Shown: positions 46,129 through 57,473, counted from the first letter of the stretch. The stretch is 64,000 nucleotides of DNA from Chaenocephalus aceratus (GCA_023974075.1 JAMFTG010000754.1:1-64000); one strand, 5' to 3'. Program-made: numbers and translations. The notes: a model not told the origin generated them from the letters alone.

Positions 46129-46377
46129 TAGGGATGCCAGCGATTATTCGATTATCGAATATTCGCTACAGTCTCCATAATCGAATATTATTTTTAAAAT
46201 CGATTTATTTATATTATATTTATGTTTTTTTTTTTTTTTTTTTGGCTTAGTTTCAACCAAAATATATATAAATATATATATGCTAGTAATAGTCGGTCGG
46301 TCGGTCGAATAATCGATTATTATTCGCCAGGCTGCCGAATAATCGATTTTGATCATGGTCAGTTTCTGGCAACCCTA
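46129..46377. mobile_element. hAT-type MITE with perfect 8-bp TSD
   Basis: The ends are TAGGGATGCC and GGCAACCCTA (one mismatch as inverted repeats). GTGGACGT flanks both sides (46121-46128 and 46378-46385). The 249-bp body is made of short palindromes such as ATAATCGATTAT and a T18-type run. Confidence 0.92.
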
Positions 46378-46385
46378 GTGGACGT

Positions 46386-47129
46386 TTGTGCCGAATTTCA
46401 GGAGTTTCCCTGGGACATATCGAGTTCAGAGCGGACAGATCTTATCCCTTTGCATCCACACTTCGTTGTGTATGTGTGGTTTGTTTCCCACCTTGTTCTG
46501 TGCCATTCATAATAAGAACATTTAATTTCCTTGGGGACGAGGGGATTACTCCAATATTACACAGACATTTCTGAACTTTGCCAAACAGTGTAATTGTCGT
46601 TCGTCTCCTAAGACTCGGTATCATGCATCCCTTTCCCTTTCCTACTTTAAACTGCGTACCGTGATAAAAACCACTCAAATGGACGGATCATTGTGTGTAA
46701 AGTCCCCTCCGTTCGCTTCTTGCATTAAAGGCATTGTGGATGCAGTTTTGGAGGTTCGACAATCTAAATGGAATCTCGTAGTTTCCTCTTAAACGTTTCC
46801 CACACCGGCTCTGATACAGATCAGGCAGAACCGAAAGGATAAAGTTCAGTCTTTTTCCTCTTCTTTTCACATCTGACAGTGATTGTTGGCTGGCATTTAC
46901 GGCGCCATATAGCCACTAATGTCCGTCCTTTTCAAAGCTGCACACGACATAGAGTGTTATCTTCAGAGTCTAATGACAGGTTGGGGGTAATTTCCTTTCA
47001 ATCGCTCAAGCATATGAAAAACTAGAGACTGTAATTTCATTCATCGCTCACTTTGACTGACAGTGTCATCAGATTGTCACATCTGATCAAATGCAGAATG
47101 TGCGTCTGAATGATAAAAAGAAAAGTAAA
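46386..47129. other. Unique sequence, nothing recognised
   Basis: No feature was recognised. Confidence 0.4.
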
Positions 47130-47765
47130 AATACATCCATCTTCTCCGCTTCTCCGTGGTCGGGTCTCGGGGTATCAGTTCCAGCAGAGCCCCGAACGTT
47201 CCTTTCCCCTCATCAACCAGCTCTGACTGGGGGGTCCCAAGGCGCTCCCAGGCCAGAAGAGATATAACCCCTCCACCTGGTCCTAGGTCTACCCCTCGGT
47301 CTCTTCCCAGCTGGAACACCTCCCTAGGGAGGCGCCCAGGTGGCATCCTAACTAGGTGCCCGAACCACCTCAACTGGCTCCTTTCGACGCGAAGGAGGAG
47401 CGGCTCAACTCCGAGTCCCTCCCTGATGACCGAACTTCTCACCTTATCCCTAAGGGAGACGCCAGCCACCCTGCGGAGGAAACCCATCTCGGCCGCTTGT
47501 ATCCGCGATCTCGTTCTTTGGGTCGTGACCCATCCTTCATGACCGTAGGTGAGGGGAGGAACGGCCCGGAGACAGAGAGCTTTGCCTTCTGGCTCAGCTC
47601 CCTTCTCGTCACACGGTGCGGTAAAGCGACTGCAGTACCGCTCCCGCTGCTCCGACTCTCCGGCCCTCTCACGCTCCATTGTTCCCTCCCTCGAGAACAA
47701 GACCCGAGATACTTGCACTCTACACTTGGGGTACTCATTCCCTACTTGGAGTCAAAATGCTTCTG
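47130..47765 (-). pseudogene. RTE/Rex-like LINE, RT C-terminus and 3' end, copy 1
   Basis: The minus strand reads PPLTYGHEGWVTTQRTRSRI, then AAEMGFLRRVAGVSLRDKVR, SSVIREGLGVEPLLLRVERS and LRWFGHLVRMPPGRLPREVF. This is the C-terminal part of a non-LTR reverse transcriptase abundant in fish. The element is truncated at the 5' side, so the catalytic motifs and endonuclease are missing, and it ends near a CATCCATCTTCTCCGCTT sequence. The frame is open for about 210 codons here, so decay is modest. A second copy lies at 58424-58925 in the same orientation. The exact clade name is inferred from memory of related fish elements. Confidence 0.82.
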
Positions 47766-48059
47766 AAAAAGGGTGAGGGCAGAGGGTAGGAAAGGTCCCC
47801 CAAAAGTCAGGAAGTGAAACTAAAGACGGCTTGTTTGTATCATGTCTGGATGAATAAATAGGATCCCTGACCCAAAGCGTGTGTATAAAGTGCGTTAGTT
47901 CACATTACTTGTAAGAAAGTCAATCAAACGACCGTAAAGAGGAGCAAAGGATCCACAAAGAGACAAAACAACCACTAAGCGACTGTAAAACAACCAAATA
48001 TCGATGCTAAACGACCAGACAGAAGTATAGAAGTACATGCAGAGCAATCTCAAAATGAC

Positions 48060-48556
48060 CCATGACTCTTTCTCTCAAAGGTTTTATTAGAGGGAACGGT
48101 TTGCAGAGTGGCTTCGACAGGCCGGGGGTGCTACGACTCGGAGACACAGCGTCCCTCCCTATCTCTCATCACTTTCCAACTAAGGCTCCAGTGGGGACCT
48201 TGTTCCCTGAGTGTGCCTCTCCACCTGTTTCTCACTCTCTCACTTGCTACCCTTTGCCCTCAACCTATGCCCTCCCAAGCCAGCTGAGGACACCACAGAC
48301 CGTGGAGGCTTTCAAAAAAGGCCTAAAAACGCATCTTTTTAGAATAGCCTTTAACTAGATTTTTAAATCCCCCACATCATGCCATGCGGGCATGAAGGTC
48401 ACAGCTTTTATTATGTTGTTTTAATTGTTTTTTATTGTTTTTATTGTTTTTGTTGTTTTGTTTCACCCTTTTTAATCTTTAATTTTGTAGCACTTTGAGT
48501 TTTGTTTACGCAAATGAAAAGTGCGCTTATAAATAAAATATATTATTATTATTATT
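48060..48556 (+). mobile_element. LINE 3' end (plus strand)
   Basis: The frame near 48285-48358 ends with QTVEAFKKGLKTHLFRIAFN and a stop, the usual C-terminus of L2/CR1-like fish LINE proteins. It is followed by a UTR ending AAAGTGCGCTTATAAATAAA and a (TTA)n tail at 48540-48558. Sequence upstream of about 48240 is less certain. Confidence 0.7.
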
Positions 48557-48659
48557 ATCCTAAGGGAGTGCTTGTTCGTCCGTCTGTCTGTCTGTGTCTG
48601 TGTTTTCTCTTGTTCCGATTAACCCAGACATCTTTGTTCTTGTTTGTATCTATATCTAC

Positions 48660-49925
48660 GCCGGGGTCCGGAGTCGAGGCTGATCCTCTTGCTGTAGTCC
48701 TGTGTCCTGGATCTCTCTATCCTGAGTTCTGGATTAAGTCGTGGACTTCGGGTCGTGGCTGAACCCGTCTCTGCGGTCCAGCCTGGGTCTCGTCATGCTG
48801 CTTCCCTGATGGCTTCCTCAGGATTGTAGCTGACATCCTCGTGGATTCATCTTCTCATCACAGACACATGCATTTCCTAACATTCGGTCTCTACGCTGTG
48901 AAATGTATTATCTCTTGGATTTACACACGGCATCTATTGCAGTCTGTCCGTCCTGGAGAGGGATCCCTCCTCTGCTGCTCTCCCTGAGGTTTCTCCCATG
49001 TTCCCTTTAAACTGTGGGGTTTCTCTGGAAGTGTTTCCTTGTACGATGTGAGGGTCTAAGGACAGAGGGTCTGAGGACAGAGGGTCTAAGGACAGAGGGT
49101 CTAAGGACAGAGGGTCTGAGGACAGAGGGTCTAAGGACAGAGGGTCTGAGGACAGAGGGTCTAAGGACAGAGGGTCTGAGGACAGAGGGTCTAAGGACAG
49201 AGGGTCTGAGGACAGAGGGTCTGAGGACAGAGGGTCTGAGGACAGAGGGTCTAAGGACAGAGTGTCTAAGGATAGAGGGTCTAAGGACAGAGGGTCTGAG
49301 GACAGAGGGTCTGAGGACAGAGGGTCTGAGGACAGAGGGTCTGAGGACAGAGGGTCTGAGGACAGAGGGTCTAAGGACAGAGGGTGACAGAGGGTCTGAG
49401 GACAGAGGGTCTGAGGACAGAGGGTCTGAGGACAGAGGGTCTAAGGACAGAGGGTCTGAGGACAGAGGGTCTAAGGACAGAGGATCTGAGGACAGAGGGT
49501 CTAAGGACAGAGGGTCTGAGGACAGTGGGTCTGAGGACAGAGGGTCTAAGGACAGAGGGTCTGAGGACAGAGGGTCTAAGGACAGAGGATCTGAGGACAG
49601 AGGGTCTGAGGACAGAGGGTCTAAGGACAGAGGGTCTGAGGACAGAGGGTCTAAGGACAGAGGATCTGAGGACAGAGGGTCTAAGGACAGAGGGTCTGAG
49701 GACAGAGGGTCTAAGGACAGAGGGTCTGAGGACAGAGGGTCTGAGGACAGAGGGTCTGAGGACAGAGGGTCTGAGGACAGAGGGTCTGAGGACAGAGGGT
49801 CTAAGGACAGAGGGTCTGAGCTGTTGTATTTGCTGTAAAGTGTCTCTACTGTAGGCTGTTTTTATTTTATGTACAGCACTTTGGCTCGACCAAAAATCGT
49901 TTATAAATAAATAAAACTTGATTTG
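48660..49925 (+). mobile_element. Retroelement 3' region expanded by a 15-bp array
   Basis: The order GGAGAGGGATCCCTCCTCTG, CTCCCTGAGGTTTCTCCCAT, ACGATGTGAGGGTCTAAGGA, then after the array TGTACAGCACTTTGGCTC and TTATAAATAAATAAAACTTG with (GATTT)n, is the familiar 3' end of an abundant fish repeat. In the usual form, GGGTCTAAGGACAGAGGG occurs once; here it is about 51-fold. Confidence 0.7.
49052..49820 (+). repeat. 15-bp minisatellite, about 51 copies
   Basis: The unit GGGTCTRAGGACAGA varies mainly at one A/G site (TCTAAGG or TCTGAGG), with rare GGATCTGAG and GACAGTGGG forms. A partial unit at about 49384 shifts the register once. Open frames across it reflect a unit divisible by three. Confidence 0.97.
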
Positions 49926-50821
49926 ATTTGATCTATATTTTATTATATTGCTATCATTTATATTATAAGATTCAAATGTTTATTTATTGCACTCAATAAA
50001 CCATGTAACCAGCAAGGAACGTGGTTTATTATTGCCCAAGAAAAAGAGATTTATCACTTTCTATGCCGCTTCCTTTTTAAAAAGCAAAATCTGAAAAGAC
50101 ATTCATTTTTAAACTGCATCGCCACAAATCTCCTTTTACAGTTAAATAAATCGTCCTCACAAAGAGACTACAATTATCTTTTCCGTTCTCAATTAGTCCC
50201 CGCAATTTGCTTTATAAATGTCCCACACATAATCGTTATTTTTAACAGTTATAAAGATTCATTTAGAAAATAAATCTGCCACTTCATCACGTTATCGTCG
50301 ATGTGTGTGTGAGCCATGGAAGCTGCGCTCTGAAGCAATGATCCATGACGCAAATGATTCATGAGAGCGGGACATGTCGTGTTTTATATTAGCGCCATAA
50401 AACTTTTATAAATGTCACAGAAAAAGGAGACTTCCAGGGTTGCTAAGCGACGCTATTCATAGACGCAGAGACTGTTGTGAAGTCTAACGATTGGGAGTTT
50501 TTAAATGATAGACGCTTTCATGTAAAGGGGATTCCCGGTGTTACACACAGGGTGGAATATCACAGCTGACTTATGTTTAGTTAAAGTACAAGCTTTTCTT
50601 CATATCGTGCCGCTGAACTGTTTCCCTGCAGACAGCATGGTCGATCAGCCGGATTAATTTTGGACATAAAACCTAAATAAAATGTCATTTTTAAGATGAT
50701 GTAACCCGAAATGAGGCCACGATATTACAGACAATGAGAAATGTCCTCATAAGTAAATATCGTTGCAACAAGAAGCAAATATTAAAGTCACACTCACCTA
50801 TTTTCCGCATTAGCATTTCTC
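49926..50821. other. Unique AT-rich sequence
   Basis: No feature was recognised. Confidence 0.45.
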
Positions 50822-51250
50822 AGTTACCCCTTTCACACCAACGCGGTTCCAGGGCCGGTTCGGAGCTTGAAAAGCACCGGTTTTTCCTGTTCACACCGCA
50901 GCGGAGCCGCCTCTAAGCTCCGGTATCCGGTTCGTTTCCGTCTAGAAAGCAAGCACTGCATACGTCACGCTTACGTCGGAGGGGCGCGAGATTAACCTGA
51001 GCTAACAGTTAAAGGCGAGTACGGCAAATACAAGTTGTAACAAGAAGTAGTGCCGAGCAAAGAGACGAGAACGCAACCACACACTTTGTAAAGTCAGGCA
51101 GCACTAACCAGGCTTCGTGTTATTGATCTTTGTGGAGAGAGGCAGACGTTTTGTTTCGTATTATAGCAGCTATCGGATGGAATCAATACATGGGCTGCTC
51201 AGGTTGTCATGACAATCACAAGTACAATCATAATGCATTTTGGTTCTCAG
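50822..51250. mobile_element. Possible MITE 5' end (TTACCCCTTTCACACC)
   Basis: The GTTACCCCTTTCACACCAAC start with GGTTCCAGGGCCGGTTCGG and TTCACACCGCAGCGG resembles a group of fish DNA-transposon ends. No right end or TSD was found and the limit is arbitrary. Confidence 0.4.
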
Positions 51251-51493
51251 CTCGTTCGTGACAATTAACATTAAAAGCAGCGACTAAAAGGCCCTGAAAA
51301 CTTGATTTGTCACTTCATGAATGATATAACGTTATTAAGAAACCTCATCCTTGAAAACACATCTTCTACTTTGCAGCAATTCATTGAATTACGATCCAGG
51401 TGCTTATCCTTTATCATATGGAGGAGGCGGAGCTAATGCCTGATCAGAATTCTACCGGAGATAAAGTTAAATTCGGCTGTGTGTGCCATCCTG

Positions 51494-52206
51494 TCGCAGC
51501 GGATGGACGCGTCACAGCGGATGGACGCGTCGCAGCGGATGGACGCGTCGCCGCGGATGGACGCGTCGCAGCGGATGGACGCGTCACAGCGGATGGACGC
51601 GTCACAGCGGATGGAGCGTCGCAGCGGATGGACGCGTCGCAGCGGATGGACGCGTCACAGCGGATGGACACGTCACAGCGGATGGACGCGTCGCAGCGGA
51701 TGGACGCGTCACAGCGGATGGACGCGTCGCAGCGGATGGACGCGTCGCAGCGGATGGACGCGTCGCAGCGGATGGACGCGTCACAGCGGATGGACGCGTC
51801 GCAGCGGATGGACGCGTCACAGCGGATGGACACGTCACAGCGGATGGACGCGTCGCAGCGGATGGACGCGTCGCAGCGGATGGACGCGTCACAGCGGATG
51901 GACACGTCACAGCGGATGGACGCGTCGCAGCGGATGGACGCGTCACAGCGGATGGACGCGTCGCAGCGGATGGACGCGTCACAGCGGATGGACGCGTCGC
52001 AGCGGATGGACGCGTCACAGCGGATGGACACGTCACAGCGGATGGACGTCGCAGCGGATGGACGCGTCACAGCGGATGGACGCGTCGCAGCGGATGGACG
52101 CGTCGCAGCGGATGGACGCGTCGCAGCGGATGGACGCGTCGCAGCGGATGGACGCGTCGCAGCGGATGGACGCGTCGCAGCGGATGGACGCGTCACAGCG
52201 GATGGA
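51494..52206 (+). repeat. 18-bp CpG-rich minisatellite, about 39 copies
   Basis: The unit CGCAGCGGATGGACGCGT contains four CpG. The commonest variants are GTCACAG for GTCGCAG and GACACGTC for GACGCGTC, both of which are CpG to CpA changes. Two short units (about 51610 and 52047) shift register. Frames are open on both strands because 18 is a multiple of three. Confidence 0.97.
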
Positions 52207-52249
52207 AATCTGTATCCGCTCGTTGTACACCCGTTTTTAAAAGATTTGG

Positions 52250-52330
52250 ATACGGAGGACGCTGCGTGAATACACATGTTTGTGTATAAAAACATCACAA
52301 AGCGCATTTCGCATGATAGGTCCCCTTTAA
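52250..52330. mobile_element. TTAA-end MITE, one terminus
   Basis: CATGATAGGTCCCCTTTAA at the right end is the inverse of TTAAAGGGGACCTATCATG, an end shared by fish MITEs with TTAA targets. The other end was not located; the 18-bp array may sit inside this element. Confidence 0.5.
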
Positions 52331-55300
52331 GTAAACCTCTCCTCGATTTCATTCTTACCAGAACATGTGTGCACTCGTCCTCGTAGAAACTCCTCAGGCG
52401 TGTTCGCCGTATCTACAACACAGTTTTATTTGTACCTTTTGATGATTTCTTGGCTCCGTGCTTGTGTTTGCAAATCCAGGCTAAGATTAGAAAAACGCCA
52501 CATTCATTCTGCTGAGCACGGGTTTCCTCTCGCTCCCATCGCTTCAGGACGATGTGCAGATATTTTGATTCAGACACACAACGTGCTTCTAAGGCAGGAG
52601 TTATCTGCCATTTGTTCCGTCTCTTCATTATTGAATGTTAGAGTCGCATTTTGGAATAAAAACACCTGATATGACGCCACTTATCTTTTCGTTTCAAAGC
52701 AATGAAGGATGTAAACAAATCAAAACCTTTTCCAAGTCAGTCAAGGATGTTCAGTCTTCATTTCAGCAGCTATTTTGCTTTCGTGTCCTTGCTGCATACT
52801 CCTCTGTTCTACCGGCACACATCGGTCAAAACTGCTGGTGAAAATGTATTTGAACACCGTCAGCGTTTCTCATATATCCGTCCAATTCCCCCGGTTACCA
52901 TGGCGACATAACGACTGTTGACTCTCCTACTGTTGGTTGGAACAACAGCGCTTGTTTGTGCAGAGCGGAAATTACTTATAATTAGGGCGTCATCATGTGT
53001 GCCCCAGGTCACAGCGAACACTGGCCATTACAATCCACTATTCTGCGAGAAGGATTCATCCGGATGAAGACTTTAAGCTTGTGTTGATAACGTTTTGTTA
53101 AAAGTAAGAACAGACAGTTATAAAATCGGTTGCCTGATCAAAATACAAAATGGCATGTTAGCATACTAGCATGTGAGCTAATCAACATCTAACAAGTACA
53201 GGTGCGGCTGCTGCAACTATTTAGTCAATAAGTGTCGGACATGTTGGCCCTAATGATGGCGTTAGATTTTATTATCTGAGGACATTCAAATTCTCCACAT
53301 GGCATCCTTATGGATCATCTGTACCAAATGTGACAGCAATCAGGTGTTCAAATACTTAAGGCTGGACCTATATTGTTCAGACGCCGATGCTTGATACTCG
53401 AAATGTTGTCCATGTTGTCCATGACACAATCCCAGCACGATGTATGCGTCTGTTGGCCAGATTAAGCGTTGGAAGAACTCGCTGAGTCTGAAGAGTACAG
53501 CTCCATAAAAAGGTTTAATTATCTGTGCGTGGAAATAATTCAATTACATTAAAACTTTTGCAAGCATCAAATAAACCCCCTTTTTTATGGTGCAAACAAC
53601 AAGGCCGAATGATAATGTACCTGGCGGACACTTTCCGATTCGAGCGGCATCTTGTAAACCGTAAATGAAACACACGTTTAATCGGATAATGCGTCAGCAA
53701 AGGACTGAAGCCAGAGCTGGAGTCTCCCTCTTAATTCCCGGGCTCTTTAAGCAGTGCGGTCTCACCCACACACACGACGAACACCGTGTGAATAATTCAG
53801 AGACCCGAGCCTCGGGAATACGGCTGAAATATTAATGAAATAACACTTTTCTGAATTCAAGCATTGAGTCCTATAATCTCTCCAGAGTGCTTCTCGCAGT
53901 GGGAGGTTGGATCATATCACTCGGAGATGTTTTTTCTTTAAGTGCGCGGTCGATGCTTTTGACTGCTTGGTAATTAGAAGTTAAAAACACGTAGTTAGTG
54001 CTGCAAAACAGTAACCTCTCACCTGATCCCCGCGAAGAAGGGGAGATAATAAAGGGTCTGTCTTCAGATGCCGTGACCCTGGTTTTAAAATACAACTCTT
54101 GGAGACGCATTTTCTGCTCTGTTTTTAATTTAATTGTCACCTACATTCGACCCTGAAATTCATCAAGTGATGTAAGCTTTATTTGAAACTTTCTTTTAAA
54201 GCAAGTTGCAGGAACATTTTATACTGAGGTTTGTGATACGTGATACGAAAGCAACTCCTTTTGATATTCAAGAGGTAGACAAAATGTACGGCCGTCGAAG
54301 AATACAACAACTATTCTGCGAGAGAGTTTGAACACTTCAGTTATTTTCTTGTTGTTCAGCTCGACTCGGCTTACTGTGAATTATATATATATTGTTGAAC
54401 ATGACAGACTATTTGAGAATTATTATTATTTATTTTTGTACTTTGTTATAATTATTATTTGAGTGAGAAAAAAAGAATATATATATATATTATTGTTGTA
54501 TGTTTTGTTTCTGACATGTTCAATACATTAAAATCAATAATGATGTATTTTGGTTTAAACTTAAAAGTGTTTTATTGTGAAAATATTTACGGTTAGCATT
54601 CGACTGAGGCTAAAGTTTATTTTGAAAATCTCCGAAATATCACGAGTGAGCTTGACTTCCGTTTTTGAGTAAACAACGATTGCGGCCGTTAAAATGCATT
54701 AAATGAAAAGTCATGGAAGAGAGTATGAGGAGAAAAGGCGTGTTTAGTTATGTACTGAATGCACAACGTCTGAATCCTCTCTTATGCGCAATAACGGACA
54801 TTGAAGACCGGAGGAGGGCGGACCCCCTGCTACGCCAACCGGCACGTGAGGAGGAGCCAACCTCCTCCGCTGCAGACCCGCGGACACAGCTGTTTTCTCA
54901 GAACATCTCTGTTACATTACCGCACCATTAAAGTACCCATTTGAACCTTATGCCAGAGACTCCATTGGTCTCTTTATTCCAAGCTTCTCTCCTGGACGCG
55001 AGGACAACGAACAAAGCTAATAATGTTCAATAAATTGACCAACAATATTGGTCAATAAACGTAACGGGAAAAAAGCCCTTCGAACACAATCCATTGAGTG
55101 TCTGACCAACAAACAAAGGTGGAATATCCAACAGATGGTGAGTGTACTCCACATGCCTCACATTGCAGATGAAAGAACTGCTTCAGCTCTACTTGTTGAC
55201 TCAGGAGAACAAACGGTGTAATGAAAGCACCGATAGATACAAAGCTAAACGCATATAGTCTTCACTCGTCTGCTGTTAAAAAGGCATCTCTGGATGAAAG

Positions 55301-55504
55301 AAAGGCTCTGATCACTTTCCAGGAGAAACTTGGCAAGCATCTCACCCGAAGGCTGCGCTTTCTTATTTAGCCACGGATGATACGATTCTCCGCATGACAA
55401 AGGCAACGATGAAATGTGAGGCAGCGAGTTTCTTATTGGCAGGTTGAGTGAAAAGAGCAATCAACAAATAGGTGCTTATGCATCTGACGAGCGGTATTCA
55501 GACG
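52331..55504. other. Long unique stretch, nothing recognised
   Basis: AT-rich sequence with only short TA tracts near 54385 and 54478. No open frame shows a recognisable domain. It is the longest repeat-poor stretch and the best place to look for conserved non-coding elements by alignment. Confidence 0.45.
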
Positions 55505-56268
55505 GAGTACAATACCTGTACTTTCTACTTCTCACATGTTGAACACAATACCTGTACTTTCTACTTCTCACATGTTGAACTCAAATACCTGTACTTTCTA
55601 CTTCTCACATGTTGAACTCAAATACCTGTACTTTCTACTTCTCACATGTTGAACTCAAATACCTGTACTTTCTACTTCTCACATGTTGAACTCAAATACC
55701 TGTACTTTCTACTTCTCACATGTTGAACTCAAATACCTGTACTTTCTACTTCTTACATGTTGAACTCAAATACCTGTACTTTCTACTTCTCACATGTTGA
55801 ACCAAATACCTGTACTTTCTACTTCTCATGTTGAACCCAAATACCTGTACTTTCTACTTCTTACATGTTGAACAAATACCTGTACTTTCTACTTCTTACA
55901 TGTTGAACTCAAATACCTGTACTTCTACTTCTTACATGTTGAACTCAAATACCTGTACTTTCTACTTCTACATTGAACTCAAATACCTGTACTTTCTACT
56001 TCTCACATGTTGAACTCAAATACCTGTACTTTCTACTTCTCACATGTTGAACTCAAATACCTGTACTTTCTACTTCTCACATGTTGAACTCAAATACCTG
56101 TACTTTCTACTTCTTACATGTTGAACTCAAATACCTGTACTTTCTACTTCTCACATGCTGAACTCAAATACCTGTACTTTCTACTTCTCACATGTTGAAC
56201 TCAAATACCTGTACTTTCTACTTCGTACATGTTGAACTCAAATACCTGTACTTTCTACTTCTCTCATT
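55505..56268 (-). repeat. 37-bp minisatellite, inverted relative to 27.2 kb
   Basis: The unit is the reverse complement of the 27247-28768 unit. It has about 20 copies, several with short deletions (near 55803, 55828, 55874, 55925 and 55970), so it is more decayed than its partner. Confidence 0.95.
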
Positions 56269-56276
56269 TCCCAAAC

Positions 56277-56517
56277 AGCTGGTTCCTTTAGTCTGAATGT
56301 GTGTTGGTGCGTGGTCATTATTCTTTAGAGTCACTGCGTGCCTATTGGTTGGAACACGATCCGTGTATCCATCACTTCCTGGTCTTCTCTAAAGAAGAGG
56401 GACCAATGGAAACGTTGTCATGTTGCCGTTGTTCAGCATGGAAACATTCATTAGCTGACGACATTATTGTTCTATTGATATAAAGGGAGGTCAGGTACTC
56501 TTTAAAACAGCTGCTAG
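56277..56517. other. Short unclassified sequence
   Basis: No feature was recognised between the array and the Harbinger element. Confidence 0.35.
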
Positions 56518-56651
56518 TTACGGCCCGTCTACACTACAGCGTCGAAAGCTCCAATCTGCTCCAATCTGCCCATTCACTTTCAATGGGGTGACGTCACGTG
56601 GCCGCGCTTTTTCGCCGAACTGAATTGTGGGTAGCAGAGCGGTCCGTCTCA

Positions 56652-56706
56652 GGCGTCTCAGGCGACAGAAGTTGAACAATGTTCAACTTCTGTCGCCTGA
56701 GACGCC
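56652..56706. repeat. Perfect 26-bp hairpin with 3-nt loop
   Basis: Arms 56652-56677 and 56681-56706 are exact inverses separated by AAT. They include GGCGTCTCAGGCGACAG. Confidence 0.96.
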
Positions 56707-56831
56707 GGAGTAGCCAGCGCCAGCCAATCAAATCCCGTTTCCCAAAATCTGACAGCTCAAGCCGTAGCCAATCAAACCGCGTCTAAGCTGGGAGAGATAT
56801 CCCGCCGTTCATTTCTATATTTCAAAAAAAG

Positions 56832-56973
56832 TCGGAGGAGAAACTAACTATCGCCGTAGCAAATCACCCGGTTTTGTATGACCAGACCCTCTTCACCTAC
56901 CGGGATACAAACCGGAGGAACCGGGCATGGAGGGAGGTGGCAGAGACAGTGGGGGGAACTGGTAGGTTTTCGC
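56832..56973 (+). pseudogene. MADF-domain fragment of a Harbinger-associated protein
   Basis: The plus strand reads KLTIAVANHPVLYDQTLFTY followed by RDTNRRNRAWREVAETVG, a good match to the first two helices of a MADF (Myb/SANT-like) domain: conserved Tyr-Asp, then an aromatic-Tyr-Arg-Asp step, then Trp-Arg-Glu. PIF/Harbinger transposons encode such a DNA-binding partner beside the transposase. There is no ATG in frame just upstream, and the frame leaves the domain after the GGTGRFSP segment, so it is a partial exon. Whether it is spliced in any transcript cannot be seen. Confidence 0.75.
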
Positions 56974-57171
56974 CTGTTTGGGGAGTTTATATACATATAT
57001 ATATATTGCTCGCATAAAATCCCCGGGGGTTTTTGCTTTGTATGTCGGGGGCGGGAGATTCATGTGATTGGTTGTTGGTCGTGTTGCTTGAATAAAATCC
57101 CCAAGCTCCAGACACGCCCAGCTCCAAGCTTTTTTTGGAGCTGTAGTGTGGACGCTCCGTTATGGGTACTT

Positions 57172-57305
57172 TTTACTGAAGTACACTTCAAGGTTCTTTA
57201 CTTTGACTTGAGTAAAGAAGTTTAGTCAGTACTTCTACTTTCACCAGAGTATTTTAAACACGAGTATCTGCACTTCTACTTGAGGAAAGGATGCGTGTAC
57301 TGCAT
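57172..57305 (-). repeat. Flank block of the 37-bp-array element (inverted)
   Basis: It is the reverse complement of 27040-27245: AAGTTTAGTCAGTACTTCTA, ACACGAGTATCTG and CTTCTACTTGAGGAAAGGAT. Together with the array at 55505-56268 it is an inverted partner of the 27-kb element, split by the insertion between them. Confidence 0.85.
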
Positions 57306-57473
57306 CTCTGTCAGTAAGCATCTTCACGTAGGGGTGACCTCTAGCTGTAGCAGAAAAACCTGAAATCACTGAAGATGATTAAAAGTGAGTGAATCCAGAA
57401 ATCCTCACACCTCCACTGGTCATGATGAACTCCTCTGAACATCAGTTGTTTTTGGTAAGCTGCCTTTCGCTGA

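Larger units (their letters stand above)
56521..57159 (+). mobile_element. PIF/Harbinger element with MADF fragment, TTA TSD
   Basis: The ends CGGCCCGTCTACACTACAGC and inverted CGGAGCGTCCACACTACAGC are flanked by TTA on both sides (56518-56520 and 57160-57162). At 639 bp it is larger than its relative at 44721 because it keeps part of a coding exon. It lies between the inverted 37-bp array and the flanking block that belongs with that array. Confidence 0.88.

Noticed and set aside
47156..47766. Plus-strand frames of 128-136 codons
   Set aside because: They are shadows of the minus-strand LINE reverse transcriptase C-terminus.
49014..49854. 274-codon Leu-Arg-Thr-Glu-Gly repeat protein
   Set aside because: It is the 15-bp array read in frame; the flanks are a retroelement 3' region.
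51400..52352. Frames of 250-300 codons on both strands (for example Asp-Ala-Ser-Gln-Arg-Met repeats)
   Set aside because: They arise from an 18-bp array, which keeps several frames open at once on both strands; that is the mark of repeat artefacts.
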